From Crocinitomicaceae bacterium (GTDB lineage Bacteria > Bacteroidota > Bacteroidia > Flavobacteriales_D > Crocinitomicaceae): a DNA stretch of 64,000 bases. The position numbers and the translations under genes were made by a program. This document shows positions 19,729 through 28,877 of the stretch, piece by piece (position 1 is the first letter of the stretch; each line of letters opens with the position of its first letter). Under the pieces are notes generated by a model, which did no database searches, was not told the DNA's origin, and saw only the letters and a list, made by a program, of their open reading frames with translations. The stretch is from NCBI GenBank assembly GCA_029252405.1, contig JAQXBM010000087.1:52736-116735 (forward strand), written 5' to 3'.

Positions 19729-20072
19729 TACCCATGCTTACTCTTAGTCGTCCAACCAACCAAGAAAGCGCGCTGCTTTGCCAGTTCCGCTTTTTCTCCT
19801 GTGAAGTGAGCATCAACTGTAGCATTGAACAATGCCAACCAGCGATCGAAGTGTTCCTGTTTTAAGCGCATGTGTGCGTGCTTTTCAGTAACGTCTGTTG
19901 TGTATCCCGCTTCATCGAGCAAAACAAAAGCCCAAAAATTCACCATCTTCGGAAGGTGCATGTCGAAATCAAGGTTGATGAAAAACGGAGCGAGAACATC
20001 ATCTTGAACCACTCTTTCGTAAAAAGATTCCACCAAGAACTGCACATCATCGCGAGATTCTATCTGTTTCAT
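19728..20072 (-). CDS. Group III truncated hemoglobin
   Basis: 'VQFLVESFYERVVQDDVLAPFFINLDFDMHLPKMVNFWAFVLL...HAHMRLKQEHFDRWLALFNATVDAHFTGEKAELAKQRA'. Confidence 0.9.
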   Translation of the reverse strand: MKQIESRDDVQFLVESFYERVVQDDVLAPFFINLDFDMHLPKMVNFWAFVLLDEAGYTTDVTEKHAHMRLKQEHFDRWLALFNATVDAHFTGEKAELAKQRAFLVGWTTKSKHG

Positions 20073-21694
20073 GTCCTTCTATTTTTCCAAATGGAGCGAA
20101 GCAGGAGTAGCCCCATTCCGCTCGCGATTACTAGATATGTTACATTGTCGAGGAAGTGATACGCAAAGAAAGAAGCAACACCAATAAAGGTGAAAATAAA
20201 TTGTTGTCCCAAAGCGTAGCTTCGATCCGTGCTTTTCTGAACTTGCACTTCGAGCTCGCCTTGATTCGCCTTGGATAGAAACATTGAAAGTTCCCCAGGC
20301 AGTTGAAGCAAAGCCGTGAATTGCTGTTTAACGGCATCTAAAATCATTTTTCGAACTCCGCCATCCTGTGTGACCAACTTCTTCATGTAAGGACGAATAA
20401 CGTCCATAGGATTCATTTCCGGAGCTAGCGAAGAACTCGTACCAATTAATAATTGGAAAGTTCTGTCGAGCAAAATCCATTCTTTTGGAATTCGAATGAT
20501 TTTCGTTAGTTCTTTGATTCCAATTTCCTTCCTGAAATCATCGATGCTACTGCCCTTGATATCGTCCAGTTTGATGTCTTTGATATTCAGTGAATCCAAC
20601 TTCACTTCGTTTTGCAAAAATTGACTCAAGGCGTTAATTAACTTTTTGGCCACTTTCGATGATTCCGCATCAGAACCGATGAATCCAAGTTTCTTGAGTG
20701 AGATCAATATTTTCGCTTCATCTTTTCGCAAAATCGCTTGAAGCAGCACCGGAATTTCATTTCGCATTCCATCGCTCAATCGTGAAACAGCTCCAAAATC
20801 CAAAATGATCAATTCTCCTTGTTCGTTGACCAACAAATTTCCAGGATGGGGATCAGCATGAAACAAACCATCCTCAAGAATCATTCTGAAATAAGCGAGA
20901 ATGAATTTTTCTGCCAGTGCTTTCCGATCAATCTTCCATTCGTCCAATTGATTGACGTTCGTGATTTTCGTTCCTTCCTCAAACTGAGTTGTTAGAATCC
21001 GTTGAGAGGAGTGCGAAGCGAACACCTTTGGAATCCGAACACCCTCGACTCCCGAAATATTTTCCGAAATCTGGTTCATGGAATTCGCTTCCTTTTCATA
21101 ATCGAGTTCTTCTTCAATCATGATTTTCACCTGACCATAAACGTGCTCGATTCCTTGAATTTTCACGAAGTACGAAATCCGTTTGATGAGCTTTTCGATA
21201 ATGACCAAATCCGCCGCGGCTAGTTCTTCAATGTTTGAATGTTGAATTTTAACCGCTACTTTTTCTCCCGATTTCAGTGTTGCGCGATACACTTGTCCGA
21301 TAGATGCCGAAGCAATTGGCGCCCAGCCGAACTCATTAAATAATTCCTCAATGGTGCCGTTCAGCTCCTTTTCAATCAAAAGTTTCGTGTCCTCGAAGGG
21401 CGAAGCTGGAGCATCATCTTGCAAGGATTCTAATGCCTGCATGTATTGATCGGGAAGAATGTGCGAAAGTGTAGAAAGCAATTGACCCGCTTTCGTGAAC
21501 AAGCCCTTCAATTCGGAAATTGTTTCTTTAACGCGCTTGGCATTTTTTGCATGAACCCGATCTATGCGTTTTTCATAGAAGCGAGCGCCGAAAATTCGCT
21601 TTCCGAGGTAAAGAGTCAAATAGCTGAACAATAGCTGATTGGAGAGTCGATAAGCCTTGCCGCTTCGTTTACGAATCGATATACCTGATTTCAT
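20069..21694 (-). CDS. ABC1/UbiB (AarF)-family atypical kinase
   Basis: 'KAGQLLSTLSHILPDQYMQALESLQDDAPASPF', 'PIASASIGQVYRATLKSGEKVAVKIQ', 'LFHADPHPGNLLVNEQGELIILDFGAVSRL'. Confidence 0.95.
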   Translation of the reverse strand: MKSGISIRKRSGKAYRLSNQLLFSYLTLYLGKRIFGARFYEKRIDRVHAKNAKRVKETISELKGLFTKAGQLLSTLSHILPDQYMQALESLQDDAPASPFEDTKLLIEKELNGTIEELFNEFGWAPIASASIGQVYRATLKSGEKVAVKIQHSNIEELAAADLVIIEKLIKRISYFVKIQGIEHVYGQVKIMIEEELDYEKEANSMNQISENISGVEGVRIPKVFASHSSQRILTTQFEEGTKITNVNQLDEWKIDRKALAEKFILAYFRMILEDGLFHADPHPGNLLVNEQGELIILDFGAVSRLSDGMRNEIPVLLQAILRKDEAKILISLKKLGFIGSDAESSKVAKKLINALSQFLQNEVKLDSLNIKDIKLDDIKGSSIDDFRKEIGIKELTKIIRIPKEWILLDRTFQLLIGTSSSLAPEMNPMDVIRPYMKKLVTQDGGVRKMILDAVKQQFTALLQLPGELSMFLSKANQGELEVQVQKSTDRSYALGQQFIFTFIGVASFFAYHFLDNVTYLVIASGMGLLLLRSIWKNRRT

Positions 21695-21823
21695 ACAGAT
21701 GGATTTTAATCCTGTGCTTTAAAAGTACACTCGCGCCGCGAACAATCCTAAATTCCATTGGCAAGAAATGTTAAGAATTTCATCTGGTAAATAATCTCTA
21801 GGATCTTTTCCCGTTATTGGAGT

Positions 21824-22429
21824 ATGAAAGCACTATATCTCTTCTGTTTTTTGTTGATTTCAGGTTCACTGAGTACTGTTTATGCTCAAAACGAAGAGGT
21901 CGTTCTCAATCTCTCCGCTACAGAATTTAATGGAAAAGTACTGTTAACGTGGGCGGTCACTCAAGGAAACACATGTAATGGAATCAATGTTTTGCATTCA
22001 ACCGACACAACGAATTTCAGCCAAGTTGGATCGATAGAGGGCATTTGCGGGAGCACAGCAGAGACTATTGATTATCAATTTACAGATGATATTCCGAGCG
22101 TGAATCAAACGAATTATTACAGATTGAGCCTTGGAGGAATTGGTTTTTCCTATATCGTGAATGTCGATGTTATTGATGCTGGAACTCAAAATTACATTGT
22201 CACTCCGAATCCCGTTGAAGATAAATCCCAGTTGATTTTTGACAATGAGAATCAGGAAAAAGTGACGATTACATTTTTCAATGAGAGGGGAGAAATCATG
22301 CTTGAGGAAACGAGTAGTGAGCAGTCCATTGCAATCGATCGTGAGAAATTCAAGCAAGGTGTTTACTTCTTTGTGCTGAAATCTGATGGTGCACTAGAAT
22401 CCTTTTCAGGGAAGTTTTCGGTGATCTAG
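21824..22429 (+). CDS. Small secreted protein with T9SS type A sorting domain
   Basis: Signal peptide; C-terminus 'VTPNPVEDKSQLIFDNENQEKVTITFFNERGEIMLEE...KQGVYFFVLKSDGA'. Confidence 0.8.
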   Translation: MKALYLFCFLLISGSLSTVYAQNEEVVLNLSATEFNGKVLLTWAVTQGNTCNGINVLHSTDTTNFSQVGSIEGICGSTAETIDYQFTDDIPSVNQTNYYRLSLGGIGFSYIVNVDVIDAGTQNYIVTPNPVEDKSQLIFDNENQEKVTITFFNERGEIMLEETSSEQSIAIDREKFKQGVYFFVLKSDGALESFSGKFSVI

Positions 22430-23173
22430 CTATTTTGTAGAATCGATTTCGATGGTTTCGGATTCGGTTGTTTCCTCTTCCTCAACTGTTACTTCTTTCA
22501 TTTTAGAGAACAACCAGTCGTACATGTCATTTTTTCGAAATTCGCGTTCCATTGCACCATGACTGGCCCCAGCAATTTCTTTGTAAATGAGATTTTTTCC
22601 TCCATCGCACGCTTTGATCGCTTTCACGATGTTTCGAGATTCGGAAACAGGAACAGGTTTGTCTGCTGTACCGTGTTGAATCCACAAAGGAACTTGCGAT
22701 AAGTTACAGGCATCACTGGACTTTCCGCCTCCGCATAGCGCGACACCTGCAGTTAGTTTGTCTGGATGTTTGCCAATGAAATGCAAAGTTCCATATCCGC
22801 CCAAGCTCATTCCGCACACATAAACGCGGTTGGTGTCCGTTTCATATTGAGATTGAATATCCTGAAGCAAGGTCAACAATTTATCCGGATTCCAAGCATT
22901 TCCTGACTTCACTTGAGGCGCAATGACAATTGCAGGAATTTGTCTTCCCTTTTCGATTTCAGAGATTACGCCATAGCGTTTTACCTTGTTCAAATCCGTT
23001 CCAGAAAGACTTCTTCCGTGAAGGAAAATGAGGATTGGCGGGTTCGAATTCAAAATACTATCCGCTGGAAGGTTGATCCAATAGTTGTAACTCGATTTCC
23101 CTTTCACCGCGCTCAATTGAGCATTCGATGAGTATCCGATCATGATGAAACTGATTAAAACGATAAAGCGCAT
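22430..23173 (-). CDS. Secreted alpha/beta hydrolase (esterase/dienelactone hydrolase-like)
   Basis: Start refined to MRFIVLISFIMIGYSSNAQ. 'PPILIFLHGRSLSGTDLN', 'VYVCGMSLGGYGTLHF', 'WIQHGTADKPVPV'. Confidence 0.85.
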   Translation of the reverse strand: MRFIVLISFIMIGYSSNAQLSAVKGKSSYNYWINLPADSILNSNPPILIFLHGRSLSGTDLNKVKRYGVISEIEKGRQIPAIVIAPQVKSGNAWNPDKLLTLLQDIQSQYETDTNRVYVCGMSLGGYGTLHFIGKHPDKLTAGVALCGGGKSSDACNLSQVPLWIQHGTADKPVPVSESRNIVKAIKACDGGKNLIYKEIAGASHGAMEREFRKNDMYDWLFSKMKEVTVEEEETTESETIEIDSTK

Positions 23174-23286
23174 ATTGATTCTTTTATTGATGTTGCCATT
23201 CGAGTTTGGTTGCTGAGAGCAGCCGAAGCACAAAACTACCCAATCTCTATAACGCAACGATCCAAAATAAGTTAAAGCTTTATTTA

Positions 23287-25488
23287 TCAGGAAGAAACAA
23301 GAATGCCATATTCGCGAAGTTGAAGCATGGCATTTGAATACCAAAAAGGCTCAAAATCATCGAAATACGTTTCGAAATCTTTTTTCAACGCAGCGATTGT
23401 TTTGCGAGAAGGTGATTCAACCGTAAGGTCCTCCAATTGATCGATGAACCAAATTCCTTCTTCCAAAGGTAGAGACACTTCAATTAGATCTGTTCTTGTG
23501 TGAATCGTCACCCCGAGCATTTCCCACGTTTCGCCTCGCTTCGATTTCTCGAACCTCGAAACTTCAGGATCACCACCCAGCCAAATGGGTTTCGCCGTGG
23601 ATTTCATGAATTCCATGGGTTCATTTTCGAGGCATTCTTCAATATAGTTCGATGGAATTGTTGTTCGAGGTACTTTGAATCCCATTTCGTTCTGATCAAA
23701 CCAATCAGAAAGTGGAAGGTCAAATCCAAGTCCGTGCATGAAATTGAACAATGATTTTTTCAGTCCAAAACTGAATTTGTTGTGATCGATTCCAGTTGCA
23801 TCGGTGAACTGAACATCGTTGTTAGCAAAAGTGATGTCGTTTAAATGTGGCGTGATTCCATACTCCTCGGGACTTTGTCCAATTGGACTGTGCGTTGTCA
23901 GTGCAAATTGATGCCAGAAGCCTGATTGAATGATGCCCAGCTCAAAGAGTTGTCGCACCATCTCCAAACTATCAATGGTTTCCTGAACCGTCTGCGTAGG
24001 ATATCCATACATCAAATACGAGTGCACCATGATTCCAGCTTCGGTGAAATTGCGCGTCACTCGTGCGACTTGCTCAACCGAAACGCCTTTGTCAATCAAT
24101 TTCAATAAACGATCCGATGCCACTTCAAGTCCCCCCGAAACGCCAATGCACCCAGATTCCTTCAAAAGAACGACCAAATCATGTGTGAAGCTCTTCTCAA
24201 ATCGAATGTTGGTCCACCACGTAACGACCAGTTTTCTTCGAATAATTTCAATTGCCAAAGCACGCATTAAGGCCGGAGGAGCCGCCTCGTCCACAAAGTG
24301 AAATCCACTTTCTCCGGTTTGCGCAGTCAACTCTTCCATTCGATCAACGAGCAACTTTGCCGCAACAGGTTCGTAGAGTTTGATGTAGTCGAGTGAGATG
24401 TCACAAAACGTACATTTCCCCCAATAGCAACCATGCGCCATTGTGAGTTTGTTCCAACGACCATCGCTCCATAAACTGTGCATGGGATTCGCTACTTCAA
24501 TGACGGAAATGTAAGAGTCGAGCAGTAGGTCGGAGTAATCTGGGGTCCCAACTTGCGCTTGTTTGTAGTCTGCTTGCGCGCAGGAATTGTCGTATTGAAC
24601 GGTTCCATTTTCACAATAGAATGTGCGCTTGAATGCGACATCCTTTTCGGAAAGCGATCGAACCAATAATTCAACAGGTAATTCTCCATCGTCGAGGGTG
24701 ATGTAATCGAAAAAGTCAAAAACGCGCGAATCTGAAACTGAGCGCAATTCAGTATTGGGGAATCCTCCGCCCATGGCGACTGTTATCTCTGGATTCGATT
24801 CTTGGATCATTTCCGCGCAGCGAAAAGCACTGTATAAATTCCCGGGAAATGGCACTGAGAAGCAGATCAACTTTGGTTCCAGTTGTTCAATCTTCTCAGA
24901 CAATAATTCCAAAACAATTTTATCGACGTACGAAGGTTCGTTTTGCAGTTGATCATAGAGTTCGTCAAAACTATTTGCGCTAAATCCTAATCGCTCTGCA
25001 TATCGACTGAACCCAAATTCTGGATCAATACATTCAACGATAAAATCAGAGATGTCTTCCAAGAAAAGTGTCGCCAAATGCTTTGCTTTGTCCTGCATTC
25101 CCATCGATCCAAACGCCCATTCCAAATCGTCAATTTGATCAAATCTACTGGCTTCAGGAAAGAAGTTTCGGGTGCAAATTTGACGCGCTAATGACGGTTG
25201 TTTTCCATGCAAGAAATCGATCGCAGCACCAATGGTTTTTAAATAATCCGCCCGCAGGTAAAACATCCGCTCTGCATTTTCAGAACTGATTGATCCCTCT
25301 CGATCTGCTAAAAAGAAGATTTCTCGAAGTCCATGATGGGAGAATATCTTTAGGATTACTTCGATCCCCAAATCGCATTGAAAGGACGAGATATCCTTGG
25401 TATTCAAGAACCCCTTCAAATAGGCCGTTGCGGGGTACGGTGTATTCAATTGGGTAAATGGAGGAGTGATGAGAAGAACGTCTTTCAC
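23287..25488 (-). CDS. B12-binding-domain radical SAM protein
   Basis: 733 aa; 'HGCYWGKCTFCDISLDY' cluster motif, 'GCIGVSGGLEVASDRLLKLIDKGVSVEQV', N-terminal 'VLLITPPFTQLNTPYPATAYLKGFL'. Confidence 0.88.
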   Translation of the reverse strand: MKDVLLITPPFTQLNTPYPATAYLKGFLNTKDISSFQCDLGIEVILKIFSHHGLREIFFLADREGSISSENAERMFYLRADYLKTIGAAIDFLHGKQPSLARQICTRNFFPEASRFDQIDDLEWAFGSMGMQDKAKHLATLFLEDISDFIVECIDPEFGFSRYAERLGFSANSFDELYDQLQNEPSYVDKIVLELLSEKIEQLEPKLICFSVPFPGNLYSAFRCAEMIQESNPEITVAMGGGFPNTELRSVSDSRVFDFFDYITLDDGELPVELLVRSLSEKDVAFKRTFYCENGTVQYDNSCAQADYKQAQVGTPDYSDLLLDSYISVIEVANPMHSLWSDGRWNKLTMAHGCYWGKCTFCDISLDYIKLYEPVAAKLLVDRMEELTAQTGESGFHFVDEAAPPALMRALAIEIIRRKLVVTWWTNIRFEKSFTHDLVVLLKESGCIGVSGGLEVASDRLLKLIDKGVSVEQVARVTRNFTEAGIMVHSYLMYGYPTQTVQETIDSLEMVRQLFELGIIQSGFWHQFALTTHSPIGQSPEEYGITPHLNDITFANNDVQFTDATGIDHNKFSFGLKKSLFNFMHGLGFDLPLSDWFDQNEMGFKVPRTTIPSNYIEECLENEPMEFMKSTAKPIWLGGDPEVSRFEKSKRGETWEMLGVTIHTRTDLIEVSLPLEEGIWFIDQLEDLTVESPSRKTIAALKKDFETYFDDFEPFWYSNAMLQLREYGILVSS

Positions 25489-25671
25489 ACGAATGTTTTA
25501 TGCAGATAAAGGTACAGGATTCTAGGAACAAACATGGATCAAGTATTCGAAATGTCAAAATGGGTATTTGTACGTATATTGAAACGACAATCGTATTCTA
25601 ACTTGCGGTTGACTTCTTCGATCTGATATCAATTAAGAAATTAATATATCACTACATCAAAATAAAAAAGC

Positions 25672-27093
25672 ATGGCAAAGCAATACAAAACTCCCGGAGT
25701 ATACATCACAGAAGTGAATTCTTTCGGTTCCAGCATTGTTGCAAATGAAACGGCAATACCTGTATTTTTAGGTTTAACGGAATATGCTAATAATCCTAAG
25801 GGTGACTCGCTAAACAAAGTTAAAGGGTCAAGCATTGTAACTGAACCAGTTCTGGTTGGTAGCATACTGGAATATGAAAATACGTTTGGAGGACCTGATG
25901 AAACTGGAAGAATCTATGTGACAGCATCAACTGATAAAGACGGAAAGGTCTACTCAGCTCAAAATAAGAATCAAGATGGAACAGAAGATTACGAACCTGG
26001 ATTGATGCACCCATCAGTTTTTAACTTCTTTTCCAATGGAGGAGGAAGTTGCTACATTGTTTCATTAGGAAAGTATGAGGATTTCAAGAATGAAATGGCC
26101 TCAACGATAACAACTGAAATGAACTTTATTGAGGAAGCGATCAAAATGGCAGAAACCGCAACATTGATTCTACCTACAGATTTAATTCGTTTTGGTGGCT
26201 CAAATTACTACAATTGGGGAACTCAACTCACGAATTTCTCAGAGCAAGAAAAGAAGTACTTCACGGTACTTGATGTTATTCAGGAAGAGCCAAATAATCC
26301 AGTGTTCAAAACAAATGATATTGATGCCTACAGGGATTCGGTTACTCCAGATTTTCCAAGTTATGCCGGAGCTTACTTCCCTTATTTGAAATCACGAACT
26401 CCTTATGCGTTTAAAGGCGATTTATCAAATGTTTATTTAGATGAAAAGCTATTGGCAGATAGCGATAGTGCTACGATCGAATCGGTAAAAACGTTTTTAG
26501 CAACGAATTACATCAATATGCCTCCTTCGCCATTTATGGCTGGAATTTACAGCCGTTTGGATAACGCATCGGGTGTTTGGACGCCTCCAGCAAATGTTAG
26601 TCCAATAGACGTTTCTGGACCTTTAGTGCCATTGACAAACAAAGAACAAGAAGGTCTCAATGTAGATGCAACATCAGGTAAATCGATCAATGCAATTCGC
26701 AGTTTCACAGGACAAGGAACGCTGGTTTGGGGTGCTCGAACGAACGATGGAAACAGCATGGATTGGAGATACGTCAATGTTCGACGCCTTTTTATTGCTA
26801 TGGAAACGGATATCAGCATGGCGCTCGAAGCATTTGTCTTCAAACCAAATGTCCACAATACATGGGTAGAAGTGAAAACCATGATAGAGAGCTACCTGTT
26901 AGGTTTGTTTAACGACGGAGCGTTCGCTGGAACGACTCCTGAAACGAGCTATCAAGTTATGGTTGGGAAAGGTGAAACGATGACCGACGAGGATATCTTG
27001 AATGGTTACATGCGCGTTTCCATTCAGGTTGCACCAGTGAGACCAGCAGAATTCATTGTTTTGACATTTACTCAGATGGTTGGGGACCATTAA
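25672..27093 (+). CDS. Contractile injection system / phage-tail sheath protein
   Basis: N-terminus 'YKTPGVYITEVNSFGSSIVANETAIPVFLGLTEYA'; C-terminus 'GARTNDGNSMDWRYVNVRRLFIAMETDISMALEAFVFKPN...GYMRVSIQVAPVRPAEFIVLTFTQMV'. Confidence 0.93.
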   Translation: MAKQYKTPGVYITEVNSFGSSIVANETAIPVFLGLTEYANNPKGDSLNKVKGSSIVTEPVLVGSILEYENTFGGPDETGRIYVTASTDKDGKVYSAQNKNQDGTEDYEPGLMHPSVFNFFSNGGGSCYIVSLGKYEDFKNEMASTITTEMNFIEEAIKMAETATLILPTDLIRFGGSNYYNWGTQLTNFSEQEKKYFTVLDVIQEEPNNPVFKTNDIDAYRDSVTPDFPSYAGAYFPYLKSRTPYAFKGDLSNVYLDEKLLADSDSATIESVKTFLATNYINMPPSPFMAGIYSRLDNASGVWTPPANVSPIDVSGPLVPLTNKEQEGLNVDATSGKSINAIRSFTGQGTLVWGARTNDGNSMDWRYVNVRRLFIAMETDISMALEAFVFKPNVHNTWVEVKTMIESYLLGLFNDGAFAGTTPETSYQVMVGKGETMTDEDILNGYMRVSIQVAPVRPAEFIVLTFTQMVGDH

Positions 27094-28319
27094 TTTTTGA
27101 CGATTCTCTCAGTCACGATTGTTCCATTTTCGCTAAAAATCTTACACAGATAAACACCGTTTGTGAGTGAACTCATGTCGACAGTATTTGTCGTTTCCAT
27201 CATTTCGTTGGATAGCACTACCTCGCCCGTAAGACTGAACAGTTCATAGCGCACTTGTCCATTCATTTCATCCGAAAACTCAATCGTAAAGAAGTTGTTC
27301 GTTGGATTTGGGTATATCAACACTTCATCCGCAGCCAAATCTTCAACACCGACATCGCAAACACTTGAACAATTCGTAACGGTTCCAGCTACGCTTCCAA
27401 TATTTACATCGAATCCACCACCTGGACTTTGATCGCAAATATCGAGCGTACCAGTCACGGTACCAGAGTTCGTTGAGTTGTTGATGATACAGTATCGGCC
27501 TGATCCAGAAAGAGCATCAGTATTTAAAAAATCGTTATCAATACCAACAGCACCATCATTTACGATTGATGCACTGCCGCCCAAAGTGTCGCCTGAAAGC
27601 ATGTCATTTCCAACCAAAATTACAGCGGTTGAGGTAAAGGTGATGTCACCAGCGTTATAGAAATTGTTCGCAATGAAAAACTCCGCAGAATGACTATACA
27701 GCCCATCGTTTCCAAATTCGTTGCAGTAAATCACGCTTGTACTTGTAAACGAACCTGTATTCAGGACAGAATCAGCGTATAAACTTCCCGCGTGGGTAGT
27801 TGTACCGTTGTTCCATAAATCACCCAATTGAAGTATTCCATTTGGCCCGTTATCGAAAGTACCGTTCACTAAGACGCTATCAGTTCCAGCAATAACTCCT
27901 GTATTTGTGAATGAGCTTGTTGTTCCAACGAAGAGTGCGGTGTCCAAGAGAAAACCTGCCGTATTTATTCCTGTCGCTCCATTCGTAAACGTCATGTTTG
28001 TCAATTCGGTAAATCCGTTGTTAGAAAACGCAGAACCAGCGCCATCAACGAGAATAGTTCTGTTCATAGCGTCTTCAATAAATGAACCGCTAGCGTTAAT
28101 TGTAATTGAACCACCACCATTTACTATCCAGTCGACGTTCATGGTAACATCGTGATTGATAATTACATCATCGTTGGGAGTTGGGAAACAAAAACAGTCC
28201 CAGATAAATGGGTTACTTGCGTTTCCGTCTCCAGTAGAAGTAATTGTAGTTTGAGCCGATGCTAAAGTTCCAGTTAGCAATGCGGCAAAGAGTAAAATTC
28301 GTTTCATAGTTGTAGTCAA
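27090..28319 (-). CDS. Secreted protein with T9SS type A sorting domain
   Basis: Signal peptide; 'VLIYPNPTNNFFTIEFSDEMNGQVRYELFSLTGEVVLS...TNGVYLCKIFSENGTIVTERIVKN'. Confidence 0.88.
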   Translation of the reverse strand: MTTTMKRILLFAALLTGTLASAQTTITSTGDGNASNPFIWDCFCFPTPNDDVIINHDVTMNVDWIVNGGGSITINASGSFIEDAMNRTILVDGAGSAFSNNGFTELTNMTFTNGATGINTAGFLLDTALFVGTTSSFTNTGVIAGTDSVLVNGTFDNGPNGILQLGDLWNNGTTTHAGSLYADSVLNTGSFTSTSVIYCNEFGNDGLYSHSAEFFIANNFYNAGDITFTSTAVILVGNDMLSGDTLGGSASIVNDGAVGIDNDFLNTDALSGSGRYCIINNSTNSGTVTGTLDICDQSPGGGFDVNIGSVAGTVTNCSSVCDVGVEDLAADEVLIYPNPTNNFFTIEFSDEMNGQVRYELFSLTGEVVLSNEMMETTNTVDMSSLTNGVYLCKIFSENGTIVTERIVKN

Positions 28320-28410
28320 TTGGTTTTTGATGTGTAAAATTTATGAAATTCTGAACAAACTCTACGCCAAAAGGTTGATTTCCATAAAATTCTGTTTTTG
28401 AATAGATGAA

Positions 28411-28803
28411 TTACAAATCTCGAATGTCATTCCGTGATAAGTATACTTCCACGATTATTCGCGATACAAGTTCTAAGTTAATATCACCCGGATGGACCTT
28501 CAATCGATACAGCGCTTTTGTTTTTGATTCTGGAATTCTCTCAATAATCCCTAGTTCTAACATCACTTTTCGCACGAGAATTTTACCTCCATACCCGAAA
28601 CGAAAGGATTTATTGTTGATTTCATCCTTCACTGCGATGCGGTTGAGCATGTTGTACGTCCGATTGAAATACTGCTTCATTTGCTTGATGCGCACCTTGG
28701 AAACATCGTCCCCATGAAGAACTGTTGCGGTGTACTTCGCAATTTCGTTGAATTCTGCTAAAAACGCTTTTCGCTCTTCGGGTGTTTGAGTCATCTGGTG
28801 CAA
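28411..28803 (-). CDS. Hypothetical protein
   Basis: 130 aa intact ORF in a gene-sized gap; no family recognised. Confidence 0.55.
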   Translation of the reverse strand: MHQMTQTPEERKAFLAEFNEIAKYTATVLHGDDVSKVRIKQMKQYFNRTYNMLNRIAVKDEINNKSFRFGYGGKILVRKVMLELGIIERIPESKTKALYRLKVHPGDINLELVSRIIVEVYLSRNDIRDL

Positions 28804-28877
28804 ATTAAAGGAAATCTATTCAGGTCAATATTATGAATTCGATAAAAACTGTAATTTGGTTAGCTTATTCGTATATC

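Noticed and set aside
23173-23344. N-terminal extension of the esterase ORF overlapping the radical SAM gene
   Set aside because: Signal peptide begins at 23173; the extension is non-coding or overlapping frame.
25672-27093. Prophage island
   Set aside because: Only the sheath is present; no integrase, terminase, capsid, portal, lysis or other tail genes in the window.
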